Of a stretch of DNA of 64,000 bases, positions 41,524 to 50,279 are shown piece after piece. Position 1 is the stretch's first letter. Each line of letters starts with the position of its first letter. The position numbers and the translations under genes are program-made. The notes under the pieces are model-generated. The model searched no databases. It was given only the letters and a program-made list of their open reading frames with translations, and was not told where the DNA came from. The stretch spans positions 1 to 64,000 of the forward strand of contig NZ_FWZU01000003.1 in assembly GCF_900177375.1 (NCBI RefSeq), read 5' to 3'. The DNA comes from Desulfovibrio gilichinskyi (lineage in GTDB: Bacteria; Desulfobacterota; Desulfovibrionia; Desulfovibrionales; Desulfovibrionaceae).

Positions 41524-43064
41524 CTCTCGTTGACCTATGGTTCGTTCTTCTTGGCTTTGTCCTTTTTATGCATCTTGGTCTGGGGAGCATTGATTTGGGG
41601 CTCTGCCTCTTTTCTCTGTTTGTGGACGCGGAAAAGGCCGAGTCAATGCTCGCCTCCGTGGACTCCGTCTGGCATACAAATCAGACTTGGCTGGTGGTGC
41701 TCGGCGCAGTGCTTTTCGGCGCCTTTCCCAAAATTTACGGTGCAGTTTTATCCACCCGTTACGGGCTGGTGGTGCTGCTGTTGCTGGCCCTCGGGTTACG
41801 CGGTTTGGGAATGGAATACAGGCACCGTGCAAAGCGTTCGGTTTTCTGGCTGCGTCTTGCCGGCTGGGGTGGGACTGCTGTTTTGGTTGCCGAGGGAATT
41901 CTACTCTGGAACATTGTGCTAGGCGGGAATGTTTCCTCTGCATGGTTCGGTTTGCAATCTTTGGTTCAGCCACGATATTTTTCGGCAGTACTCCTACTTT
42001 TATCTAGCGGATTACTTATGGGCGGTTCTTGGTGGCTGACTTCTTCCGACCGCAGCGGAGCTGATAGAAATGTCAGAATAATTGTCCAGATCAGCGGGGT
42101 TTTTGTTGTCCTCAGCGGCCTTTTCTGCTGCTTCCAGTTGATGCAGACCGGCGAAATTGAATTGCCACTTGTCTGGAGACCTTTTCTCGTTTTGACCGTG
42201 CTCGTCATGGCTGACCTGACTATCCTGTTCGCAAGCCTTCGGCCTTCGTGGCAAGGATCTCCGTTGCCGTGGGGACTTGCTTTGACAGGCTTGGTCCTGA
42301 CCGCTTGCGGGGTTCTTATTTACGTAAAGACGGGTCCAACTCTGTCTGAACTCGCCAGCGGAGATTTGACATTTCTTACCATCGCGATGTGTGTACTGCT
42401 GCCGCCGCTACTTGCTTTCCAGATTTTTCAATACCGTCTGGAACGACGCGGACAGGAACCTGTCTGGAAAGTTCCTGCTCCTGCCAGCAATGCGAAAGTA
42501 GGGATATCTTTTGCTCAGCTGACAGAAGTGCTGAACACGATGATACAAGGAGCACTAGGGCTGTTTCAGGGGTACGCAGAGACCTTTAAGGCTATGTTTA
42601 CCCGGCCCATCACCGTGCAGTATCCCGAGGAAAGACGCACGCCCCCGCCGCGGTCCCGTGCGCACATCGTGCTGACACGCTCTCCGGACGGCGATGAACG
42701 GTGCGTGGCCTGTTATCTTTGTTCCGCAGCCTGTCCGGTCAGCTGTATCTCTATGCAAGCCGATACCCGCGCGGACGGTCGGCGGTACGCCGCATGGTTC
42801 CGCATTAATTTTGCCCGTTGTATTTATTGCGGGCTGTGTGAGGAAGCGTGTCCGACACTGGCCATCCAGCTTACACCGGAGTATGAGTTTGCCTCGGACT
42901 CCATCCTTAATCTGGTGGCTGAAAAGGAAGACCTGCTGGTGGATCATGGCGGCAAAGACATGGATTATGATTTCTACAGCCATGCCGGGGTGGAAGAGAA
43001 GTATCCTCAAAATGAACACGATGGCGAAGAGCCACCTGTAAACTTCAAGAGCAACCTGCCATGA
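41520..43064 (+). CDS. cydB-nuoI: CydB-NuoI fusion: cytochrome bd subunit II joined to complex I subunit I, 514 aa
   Basis: One continuous frame with two unrelated parts. Residues 1 to about 320 are CydB-like, with eight or nine helices, GSIDLGLC (the conserved Asp is Asp25) and VWHTNQTWLVVLGAVLFGAFP, LGLRGLGMEYRHRA. The usual Asp of the VWDxNQ motif is His52 here. Residues about 335-380 are the amphipathic NuoI leader ending MFTRPITVQYPEE. Two [4Fe-4S] motifs follow: CVACYLCSAACP (Cys395, 398, 401, 405) and CIYCGLCEEACP (Cys434, 437, 440, 444). The start at 41520 has AGGAGG in front and overlaps the cydA stop. No separate nuoI is present, so the fusion should supply both subunits and hold the oxidase against complex I. 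Confidence 0.92.
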   Translation: MTLVDLWFVLLGFVLFMHLGLGSIDLGLCLFSLFVDAEKAESMLASVDSVWHTNQTWLVVLGAVLFGAFPKIYGAVLSTRYGLVVLLLLALGLRGLGMEYRHRAKRSVFWLRLAGWGGTAVLVAEGILLWNIVLGGNVSSAWFGLQSLVQPRYFSAVLLLLSSGLLMGGSWWLTSSDRSGADRNVRIIVQISGVFVVLSGLFCCFQLMQTGEIELPLVWRPFLVLTVLVMADLTILFASLRPSWQGSPLPWGLALTGLVLTACGVLIYVKTGPTLSELASGDLTFLTIAMCVLLPPLLAFQIFQYRLERRGQEPVWKVPAPASNAKVGISFAQLTEVLNTMIQGALGLFQGYAETFKAMFTRPITVQYPEERRTPPPRSRAHIVLTRSPDGDERCVACYLCSAACPVSCISMQADTRADGRRYAAWFRINFARCIYCGLCEEACPTLAIQLTPEYEFASDSILNLVAEKEDLLVDHGGKDMDYDFYSHAGVEEKYPQNEHDGEEPPVNFKSNLP

Positions 43065-43672
43065 CCATGTATGCTGTACTTTTTTATATTTTGGCCGCAG
43101 CGACCTTGCTTTGCTCTCTGATGGCAGTGACGCGGCGAGTTTTGATTCATGCCGTAGTATGGATGGTGGGCGCTCTCATTTGTACGGCCCTGATTTTTAT
43201 GTTGCTCGGTGCTCCTTTGCTGGCCGGATTTGAGGTCATTATTTACGCCGGAGCCATCATGGTTCTTTTTCTGTTTGTCATTATGCTGATGGCTCAGAAA
43301 CCGAGCGAACAGCTTCAAGTGGAAGGTTTAATCCTCCGCCGACTGCGTTCCCGTATGTTCTGGCCTGCCATCTGGGGGCTGATCGGGGTTTTTGCCTGTA
43401 TGGCCCTTATTTCTTTTGACCCTTCCAACTCCACACCGCTGACTCCGGGGCGGGTTTCGCCGCACGATCTCGGTGCCTGGGTCTTTAATAATGCATGGCC
43501 CGCTGTGGAAGCAATATCTCTGCTTCTTCTAGCCGCTCTGGCCGGGGCTCGTTATCTGGGGTTACCTTTAGTGCGTTCAGATCGGCCGGACAATGTAGGA
43601 CTGAGTCTGAACTCTGACTTGCCTTCCTGTCCTGTGAACGCGGATGGTGATGATGCGGAGGAACAGCTATGA
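43061..43672 (+). CDS. nuoJ: NADH-quinone oxidoreductase subunit J, 203 aa
   Basis: Five-helix membrane subunit with the NuoJ block FEVIIYAGAIMVLFLFVIMLM. It overlaps the fusion gene by ATGA and the next gene likewise, so translation is coupled. The polar C-terminal 40 residues vary in the family. Confidence 0.92.
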   Translation: MTMYAVLFYILAAATLLCSLMAVTRRVLIHAVVWMVGALICTALIFMLLGAPLLAGFEVIIYAGAIMVLFLFVIMLMAQKPSEQLQVEGLILRRLRSRMFWPAIWGLIGVFACMALISFDPSNSTPLTPGRVSPHDLGAWVFNNAWPAVEAISLLLLAALAGARYLGLPLVRSDRPDNVGLSLNSDLPSCPVNADGDDAEEQL

Positions 43673-43974
43673 TCGTGCCCTTAGAGCATATCCTGCTCTT
43701 TGCAGCGATGTTATTTTTCATCGGTCTGGTCACGGTGGTAGCTCGGCGTAACCTGATTATGATCTTGCTCGGCGTGGAAGTCATGCTCAATGCTGCGGGC
43801 GTGGTTTTTGTAGCCGCATCCCTGCGCTGGTGGGATATTTCAGGACAGGGAATGGTGTTGTTCATCATGGGAGTTGCTGCCGCAGAGATCGCAGTGGGAT
43901 TGACTCTGGTTTTCAGGGTATGGCGGAAAAATAAGAGTTTGAACCCGGACTCGTTGAAAACGTTCAAGGAATGA
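43669..43974 (+). CDS. nuoK: NADH-quinone oxidoreductase subunit K, 101 aa
   Basis: Three-helix subunit of the proton-pumping arm. NLIMILLGVEVMLNAAGVVFV carries the buried Glu of helix 2 and AAAEIAVGLTLVFRVWR the Glu of helix 3. Length is that of the family. Confidence 0.94.
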   Translation: MIVPLEHILLFAAMLFFIGLVTVVARRNLIMILLGVEVMLNAAGVVFVAASLRWWDISGQGMVLFIMGVAAAEIAVGLTLVFRVWRKNKSLNPDSLKTFKE

Positions 43975-43978
43975 GTGC

Positions 43979-45883
43979 ATGACCAGTATTCTTTGTCTGA
44001 CTCTTTTCGCTCCGCTCGCTGGAGCCGTGGTACTGGCCCTGATGGGGCGAATCATGTCGCGCAGGCTGTCAGGGCTGCTTGCCTGTATGGCTGTGGCCTG
44101 TTCTTTGACCGGTGCGCTTTTGGGATGGGGCCAGTTGCAGGGTACTCAGGATTTAAGCATTCATCTTTTCGACTGGTTCGCAGCCGGTGGTCTTCATGTT
44201 TCGGCGACCGTGCTCTACAATCCTCTGTGCGCGGTCATGGCCACTATGGTGGCCTTCGTCTCCCTGATTATCCATATACATTCCCTGTATTTTATGCGGG
44301 ATGATGACGGATGGATCCGCTATTTCTGTTACCTGAATCTGTTTGTCTTTTTCATGCAGTCCATTGTCATGGCAGACGATCTTGTTTTTCTATTCATGGG
44401 ATGGGAGGGCGTTGGTTTCTGTTCCTTCGCTTTGATAGGGTTCTGGTATACTGATCCTCAAAACGTCATGGCGGGCAAGAAAGCCTTTCTGATCACTCGT
44501 ATCGGTGACGTGGCCTTTCTGGGAGCACTGGCGGTGCTCTTTAATGTTACAGGCAACCTGAGTATCCAGCATCTTTCTGCATCAGCTCCGGGCATGGAGC
44601 CGGCCACACTGACTCTGGTCGGGTTGCTCCTGCTGGTGGCCGCCACCGGCAAGTCCGCCCAGTTGCCGCTGTTGGTCTGGCTTCCTGATGCTATGGCAGG
44701 CCCTTCTCCTGTTTCGGCCCTGATCCATGCCGCGACCATGGTGACTGCCGGAGTTTACCTGCTTATCCGTACGTTTCCGGCACTGCTGTACGCACAACCT
44801 TTCGTCTTGGAAACAGTGGCGGTGGTAGGAGCCCTGACGGCCTTTGTGGCAGCCTGTTCGGCTCTGGTCCAACATGACATCAAGCGTGTTCTGGCATGGT
44901 CCACCATCAGTCAGGTAGGCTACATGGTTTTGGGCGTTGGTGCAGGTGACCCTTCGGGGAGTTTCTTCCACCTGCTTGTGCATGCTTTTTTCAAGTCATT
45001 GTTGTTTATGGTGGCGGGTATTGTTATTCAGGCTCTGCATGAAGAACACAATATTTTCCGAATGGGCGCAAGGGTGCGTAAAGTCGTACCCGGAGCGGCT
45101 CCGGCATTTTTCTGCGGCGCTGCCGCTCTGGCCGGATTACCGCCTTTTGCCGGATTCTTCAGCAAAGGGCGCATTCTGGAAAATGCTATGGCTATGGCTC
45201 GAACCGGCGAGGGCGTTTGGGTATTTGTCTGGGCTGCAGGCACGATTACGGCGCTGATTACAGCTGTATATAGTTTTCGTGTTTTTTTACTGGCCTTTAC
45301 CGGTAGTCCGGCGCTTGTTCCTGAAACGGGAACGAAAAAAACGCCCGCCCTCATGCTTCATGTGCTCTGGCCGTTGGCTTTGCTGGCTGTAACTGCCGGA
45401 ATCCTGAATCTGCCGGAGCATATTGCCAATCTACTCGGGATGCAGACTGATTGGTTGGATCATTTTCTAGGTATGTCCCCGGCCACGCAGCAAGTCATGA
45501 CTGGTGATTTGTCCGAATGGGTTGATGCTGTGTTGGCTGTATCAGGGCTGGGCATTGCCCTGTTCTTGTACGGCCCTTGGCGTAAACTCCGTAATCCCTT
45601 TTCTGATCGAGGGCTGTCTCGTTTTCTGCTTGATGGTTGGAGGCTCGACAGGCTCTACATGACGGCGGTGGCCTACCCCTATCGTTCGGCGGCAACGCTA
45701 CTCTGGAAAAATGTGGAGGATAAATCGGTGGATGGTGCGGCCTTAAGTCTGGGGTCAGCGGCCCTGCGAGCTGGTGGCCGAATATGCCAATGGGGTGCTA
45801 ATCGGCTTTCCTCATATCTGTTTTGGCTTCTGCTGGGTGTTGTTGCCATGCTTATCGTTATGGCCGCTATAGGAATCAGGTGA
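43979..45883 (+). CDS. nuoL: NADH-quinone oxidoreductase subunit L, 634 aa
   Basis: The large antiporter-like subunit with the lateral helix. Key stretches are FMGWEGVGFCSFALIGFW (pump Glu), TGKSAQLPLLVWLPDAMAGPSPVSALIHAATMVTAGVYLL (with the broken helix and Lys) and DIKRVLAWSTISQVGYM. The usual C-terminal long helix is present. Four bases after nuoK. Confidence 0.94.
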   Translation: MTSILCLTLFAPLAGAVVLALMGRIMSRRLSGLLACMAVACSLTGALLGWGQLQGTQDLSIHLFDWFAAGGLHVSATVLYNPLCAVMATMVAFVSLIIHIHSLYFMRDDDGWIRYFCYLNLFVFFMQSIVMADDLVFLFMGWEGVGFCSFALIGFWYTDPQNVMAGKKAFLITRIGDVAFLGALAVLFNVTGNLSIQHLSASAPGMEPATLTLVGLLLLVAATGKSAQLPLLVWLPDAMAGPSPVSALIHAATMVTAGVYLLIRTFPALLYAQPFVLETVAVVGALTAFVAACSALVQHDIKRVLAWSTISQVGYMVLGVGAGDPSGSFFHLLVHAFFKSLLFMVAGIVIQALHEEHNIFRMGARVRKVVPGAAPAFFCGAAALAGLPPFAGFFSKGRILENAMAMARTGEGVWVFVWAAGTITALITAVYSFRVFLLAFTGSPALVPETGTKKTPALMLHVLWPLALLAVTAGILNLPEHIANLLGMQTDWLDHFLGMSPATQQVMTGDLSEWVDAVLAVSGLGIALFLYGPWRKLRNPFSDRGLSRFLLDGWRLDRLYMTAVAYPYRSAATLLWKNVEDKSVDGAALSLGSAALRAGGRICQWGANRLSSYLFWLLLGVVAMLIVMAAIGIR

Positions 45884-45890
45884 GGTTAGC

Positions 45891-47348
45891 ATGAACGATT
45901 TTCCTTTACTCACCTCATTGATTCTACTTCCGATCTTTGGCGGCCTTGTCGGTTTATTTTTTCATCACCGTCCAGATCAGGCACGGTTCATTTGTCTGAT
46001 AACTGCTTTGGCTGAATTGGCGTTAGTGCTCCTGCTCCTGCCGTTGGTCATGAATTCGAATGAACTGGCGGATCGGTTTGACTGGATTCCGCTGTTGCAT
46101 GTGCAGTATTCGCTGGTCATGGACGGACTGAGTTATGTTCTGGTTCTGCTCACTGCCCTATTGGGTGTACTCGGCATCCTTACGTCTTGGCGGGAGATCC
46201 GCGAAGGCGTAGCTGTGTTCCACTTTTTGTTACTGGCTGCACTTAGCTCAGCCATAGGCGTGTTTCTGGCCCGTGATTTGCTGCTTTTTTATTTGTTCTG
46301 GGAAGCCCAGCTCATTCCCATGTTTTTTATTATCGGTCGATTCGGACATGAGCGGCGGCGATATGCAGCCCTTAAATTTTTTGTTTTCAGTATGGTCGGA
46401 GGACTCCCTCTGCTGCTGGCCATCATCTGGCTTATGTTGACCGGGGTTGATCCCTCTCTTGCCGCGCTCACAGCTTCTCCTGTGCAAGGAACCGTGCAAA
46501 TCTGGTGTGCAGCTGCTTTCGTTCTGGCCTTCGGGGTTAAGACTCCCATGCTGCCGGTGCATACATGGTTGCCGGATGCTCATACTCAGGCTCCGACCGC
46601 AGGCAGTCTGTTATTGGCCGGGGTTTTGCTTAAAACCGGGGCTTATGCCATGCTGCGCTGGGCTATCCCGCTGTTTCCTCAAGCTATGACTGCGGCGGCC
46701 CCATGGCTCGCAGGGCTGGGTCTTGCTGGATTGTTCTACGCCTCATGGGTTGCGCTGGCTCAGCAGGACGCCAAACGGCTGGTGGCTTATTCCAGTGTGG
46801 CGCACATGGGGCTTATCATGTTTGCTATGTTCGCTCATAACCGGATCGGCTTGTCCGGAGCCGTGGTACAGATGGTCAGCCACGCTCTGACTACCGGAGC
46901 CCTGTTCGTCATGGTGGGCATGCTGGCTGAAAGGTTTAACTCAAGGCAACTCTCTGACTTCGGTGGACTTTGGACCAAGATGCCAGTGTATGGCGGATTC
47001 ATGCTTTTCTTTGCCATGGCCTCAGCCGGATTGCCAGGTCTGTCCAATTTCGTTGGTGAACTGATGATTCTACTCGGTTCTTTCCGGGTCTACCCTGTTG
47101 GAGCCTCTCTGGCCTTTTTCGGCATTGTGGTGGGGCTGGCTTATGTGCTCCGTTTGCTTCAAGGTACGATTCTCGGAAAACCCGGTCCGCTGACCGAATC
47201 CGCTCAGGTCCTCGATCTAGATGGTCGAGAAATTTTGATTCTGTCTGTATTTGCCCTTGCTGTTCTGCTGATTGGAATTCATCCGGCACCGTTATTGAAA
47301 TTGATCAATGAACCGCTAAGTGCCTTGGCAACTAATTGGCCTCGATAG
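45891..47348 (+). CDS. nuoM: NADH-quinone oxidoreductase subunit M, 485 aa
   Basis: Second antiporter-like subunit. LFYLFWEAQLIPMFFIIG has the pump Glu, and KTPMLPVHTWLPDAHTQAP and DAKRLVAYSSVAHMGLIMF are NuoM signatures. About 14 helices. It starts 7 bp after nuoL. Confidence 0.94.
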   Translation: MNDFPLLTSLILLPIFGGLVGLFFHHRPDQARFICLITALAELALVLLLLPLVMNSNELADRFDWIPLLHVQYSLVMDGLSYVLVLLTALLGVLGILTSWREIREGVAVFHFLLLAALSSAIGVFLARDLLLFYLFWEAQLIPMFFIIGRFGHERRRYAALKFFVFSMVGGLPLLLAIIWLMLTGVDPSLAALTASPVQGTVQIWCAAAFVLAFGVKTPMLPVHTWLPDAHTQAPTAGSLLLAGVLLKTGAYAMLRWAIPLFPQAMTAAAPWLAGLGLAGLFYASWVALAQQDAKRLVAYSSVAHMGLIMFAMFAHNRIGLSGAVVQMVSHALTTGALFVMVGMLAERFNSRQLSDFGGLWTKMPVYGGFMLFFAMASAGLPGLSNFVGELMILLGSFRVYPVGASLAFFGIVVGLAYVLRLLQGTILGKPGPLTESAQVLDLDGREILILSVFALAVLLIGIHPAPLLKLINEPLSALATNWPR

Positions 47349-47363
47349 GCAAAGAGAGTGAAC

Positions 47364-48776
47364 ATGTACGATATACAGTTATTTTCACCGCATCTGTTGC
47401 TTACCCTGGGCATTCTGGTCTGTTTTGTTTCGGGAACGATCTTTAAACGTCCGGCAGGGCTTTATGCTGTCTCTCTGATATCTTTGTTGTCGGCAGGAAT
47501 CATGGGGCTGATCTTTTACCCTGCGCACGGACCGGAAATGGCGGCATTGAAACCGTTTCTGGCAACAGGAGCACTGACCTCCTATTTTCTTCCTTTGGTC
47601 TGTGGCTTGGGGGTGGGAGCGTTACTTTTCTTCGGTCCCGAACTTAAGCAGGAAGATCGAAATCATGATGACGAACTTTACGCTCTGTTTCTCACTGCTG
47701 TGCTCGGTGGTTTGCTATTGGCCGGAGGACAGAGCTGGCTGGCTTTCTTTCTGGGACTGGAATTGTTGTCTTTGCCTCTGTATATTCTCATCGGACTGCG
47801 CAAGGATAGCGGCGGCAACGAGGCTTCAGTTAAATATTTTGTCATGGGTGCCACGGCCAGCGGAGTGCTGCTTTTCGGTATAGGGCTGATCTATGCCGGG
47901 TCAGGCACGCTGGACATCGTGTCCAGCCTTCGCGCTCCACAGGGGAGCGGCACTGTTCTTCTCGGTCTGGGCATGGTTCTGACCGGAGTGGCTTTCAAAC
48001 TTTCTCTTGTTCCGTTTCATCTTTGGGCACCGGACGTATACCGCGGGGCTCCGGAATCGGTGTCGGCTTTGTTGACCTCTATGGTCAAAGCCGCAGTCGT
48101 AGGGGGGCTTTTGCGTATTGCTCTGGCACTGGGGCCGGAATTCTGGCCTGCCACGGCTCCTGTTCTTTGGGGACTGGCTGCTTTGACCATGGTGGCCGCG
48201 AATCTGGCCGCTTTGGCTCAGACCAGTATTAAGAGGATGCTCGGTTTTTCCTCGGCTGCTCACATGGGGTATCTGATTATGGGTGTGCTTTGTATCAATG
48301 AGGCTGGGCCCGGACCGGTTATTTTCTATGCAACGGCGTTGGCAGTAATGGATCTGGCCGCTTTTGGCGGCTTGTCCCTGCTGAACGCCGGAGCTGAACC
48401 GGTGGACAGCCTTGAATCACTGCGCGGGCTCGGCAAGGCTCGTCCTTGGGGAGGGATTCTCTTGGCCGTCGGTTTAACCGGATTGGCCGGATTGCCTCCA
48501 ACCGCCGGTTTCACCGGCAAGTTGCTTCTTTTCAGGTCCACCATCATGGGCGGGTACCCTTGGCTGGGTGTCATTGGTATTTTGGGTGCGGCCTTGTCTG
48601 TGTTTTACTATCTGCGCCCTCTGGCTGCACTCTATTTTGAAGAGCGTGAAATCACGGCAGCCCGCGAACGATTGACAGTTTCTGGTGGTGTGGCCATTTT
48701 CCTTCTCCTACTGTTGATCATCGGGCTTGGACTTATGCCTTCGCCCATCTTGCAATTCATGCCGATACATCCGTAA
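47364..48776 (+). CDS. nuoN: NADH-quinone oxidoreductase subunit N, 470 aa
   Basis: Third antiporter-like subunit. FFLGLELLSLPLYILIGLRK and KLSLVPFHLWAPDVYRGAPESVSALL are characteristic, as is KRMLGFSSAAHMGYLIMG. The ATG at 47364 is preceded by GAGAG; a GTG two codons earlier is possible. It is last in the operon; a hairpin terminator follows. Confidence 0.94.
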   Translation: MYDIQLFSPHLLLTLGILVCFVSGTIFKRPAGLYAVSLISLLSAGIMGLIFYPAHGPEMAALKPFLATGALTSYFLPLVCGLGVGALLFFGPELKQEDRNHDDELYALFLTAVLGGLLLAGGQSWLAFFLGLELLSLPLYILIGLRKDSGGNEASVKYFVMGATASGVLLFGIGLIYAGSGTLDIVSSLRAPQGSGTVLLGLGMVLTGVAFKLSLVPFHLWAPDVYRGAPESVSALLTSMVKAAVVGGLLRIALALGPEFWPATAPVLWGLAALTMVAANLAALAQTSIKRMLGFSSAAHMGYLIMGVLCINEAGPGPVIFYATALAVMDLAAFGGLSLLNAGAEPVDSLESLRGLGKARPWGGILLAVGLTGLAGLPPTAGFTGKLLLFRSTIMGGYPWLGVIGILGAALSVFYYLRPLAALYFEEREITAARERLTVSGGVAIFLLLLLIIGLGLMPSPILQFMPIHP

Positions 48777-48777
48777 T

Positions 48778-48802
48778 AGGCGACCCCCATGAGGGCCGCC
48801 TT
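48778..48802. terminator. shared terminator of nuoN and the aldehyde dehydrogenase gene
   Basis: AGGCG-CCC / GGG-CGCCT hairpin followed by TGATATTTT on the plus strand. The gap between the two convergent genes is only 48 bp, so it probably serves both. Confidence 0.6.
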
Positions 48803-48824
48803 GATATTTTCGTGTGGATACCGG

Positions 48825-50216
48825 CTAGAAGTCACCGTCGATGTCAGTCACGCCTACCACCTTGTGGTTGACAAATTCCTTGATGCCGAGATCCAATAGC
48901 TCGCGGCCGTAACCGGAGTTGCGGATTCCTCCGAATGGAATGTCCGCTTTGACCACGGTTGGGTGGTTGACGAAAACCATGCCGGTGGAAACCTTGCGGG
49001 CCACCTCTTCACCGTGTTTCAGATCGGAGGTAAAGACTGATCCGCCCAGACCGAATGGGGTGTCATTGGCGATGGCGATGGCGTCTTCTTCGTCCTTGGC
49101 CCTAAATAGCATAGACACTGGACCGAAGAATTCCCAATAGCGGGCAGGATTGTCCAGAGTCACATTTTCCAGAATAACAGGCTGCACGAAAGCACCCTGT
49201 TTCGGAATCTTGGGACCGACTTCCGTGGCGGTTGCACCTAATTCTATGGCTTTGGCAATCTGTTTTTTAAGCAGGTCAGCGGCCTTCTGAGAAGAAAGAG
49301 GGGCCAGAGTAGTTTCTGGATCGAACGGATCGCCTGCCTTGAGGTTCTTCACTCCTTCAATGTATTTTTCGCGATATTGATCGTAAAGTTCGTCTACGAT
49401 TATCATGCGCTTGGAAGCGCAGCAGACTTGGCCGCCGTTAAAGTGGCGTCCGAACACGCCCCATTTGACGGTCTTGTCCAGCTCAGCGTCGGCCAGAACA
49501 ATAAACGCATCGTTACCGCCCAGCTCCAATGTAGATTTCTTAAGGGCCTTGGCGGCCTGAACTGCAACCACGGCCCCGGCTCTTTCTGAACCTGTCAGGG
49601 CAACGCCCCGGACTCTGGGGTCACTGATAATGGTGTCTAGCTGATCGCGGGTGGCATAGAGGTTTTTGAATACACCGGCAGGCAGACCTGCTCTGGTTAA
49701 TAATTTTTCCATGGCGGCTGCGGACTGCGGCACGATGGAGGCATGTTTAAGCAGAACTGTGTTACCTGCGGAAAGCTGTGGAGCTATTATCCTTGCAACT
49801 TGGTAGTAAGGGAAGTTCCAAGGCTCAATGGCCAACAGAACTCCGAGAGGCTCGGCCAGCAGATGGTATTCGCCCTTGGTGGCAGGATTCACATCAAGTT
49901 TGCGTGGGGCCAAATGAGACTCGGCGTGCTCGGCGTAGTAGTCGAAAATGTCTGCCGAAAGGTCTACTTCTCCCTCGGCTTCGGCCGTGATTTTGCCCAT
50001 TTCTAAGGTCAGCAGTTTGGCATATTCACTTTTTTCGTTGCGCAATATCTCTGCAGCCTTGTGCATGACGGCAGCCCGCTTTGCAAAGCTGGAGTTTTTC
50101 CAAGATTCAAAGGCCTTCTGGGCATTGTCCAATGCCAGATTTACCTCAGCATCTGTAGAGTCATTAAAGGTAGTGACCGTTTTACCGGTAAAAGGATTAA
50201 CAGTAGCGTAACTCAT
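48825..50216 (-). CDS. Sad/YneI-type succinate-semialdehyde dehydrogenase-like protein, 463 aa
   Basis: NAD(P)-dependent aldehyde dehydrogenase. The cofactor site VALTGSERAG, the catalytic Glu in TLELGGNDAFIVL and the catalytic Cys in GGQVCCASKRMI are present. Length and the start SYATVNPFTGKTV fit the E. coli Sad group. I chose the ATG at 50216, with AAGGAG at good spacing, over a frame that begins 21 codons upstream and would run through the operator palindrome. The substrate is uncertain; succinate semialdehyde or another short aldehyde is likely. It converges on nuoN. Confidence 0.85.
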   Translation of the reverse strand: MSYATVNPFTGKTVTTFNDSTDAEVNLALDNAQKAFESWKNSSFAKRAAVMHKAAEILRNEKSEYAKLLTLEMGKITAEAEGEVDLSADIFDYYAEHAESHLAPRKLDVNPATKGEYHLLAEPLGVLLAIEPWNFPYYQVARIIAPQLSAGNTVLLKHASIVPQSAAAMEKLLTRAGLPAGVFKNLYATRDQLDTIISDPRVRGVALTGSERAGAVVAVQAAKALKKSTLELGGNDAFIVLADAELDKTVKWGVFGRHFNGGQVCCASKRMIIVDELYDQYREKYIEGVKNLKAGDPFDPETTLAPLSSQKAADLLKKQIAKAIELGATATEVGPKIPKQGAFVQPVILENVTLDNPARYWEFFGPVSMLFRAKDEEDAIAIANDTPFGLGGSVFTSDLKHGEEVARKVSTGMVFVNHPTVVKADIPFGGIRNSGYGRELLDLGIKEFVNHKVVGVTDIDGDF

Positions 50217-50228
50217 GAAGAATCTCCT

Positions 50229-50246
50229 TGGGTTAAATTTAACCCA
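50229..50246 (-). promoter_or_regulatory. 18-bp perfect palindrome in the dehydrogenase leader
   Basis: TGGGTTAAATTTAACCCA is a perfect palindrome directly before the ribosome-binding site of the aldehyde dehydrogenase gene. A second pair, TTGACA at 50250 and TGTCAA ending at 50279, flanks the likely promoter. A repressor operator is the simplest reading. Confidence 0.55.
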
Positions 50247-50279
50247 GTCTTGACAATGTGCTGACAGGGAGTGTGTCAA

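Noticed and set aside
41566-41973. Arg/Pro-rich frame antisense to cydB-nuoI
   Set aside because: Composition is a shadow of G+C-rich membrane-protein codons; no ribosome site and no recognisable domain.
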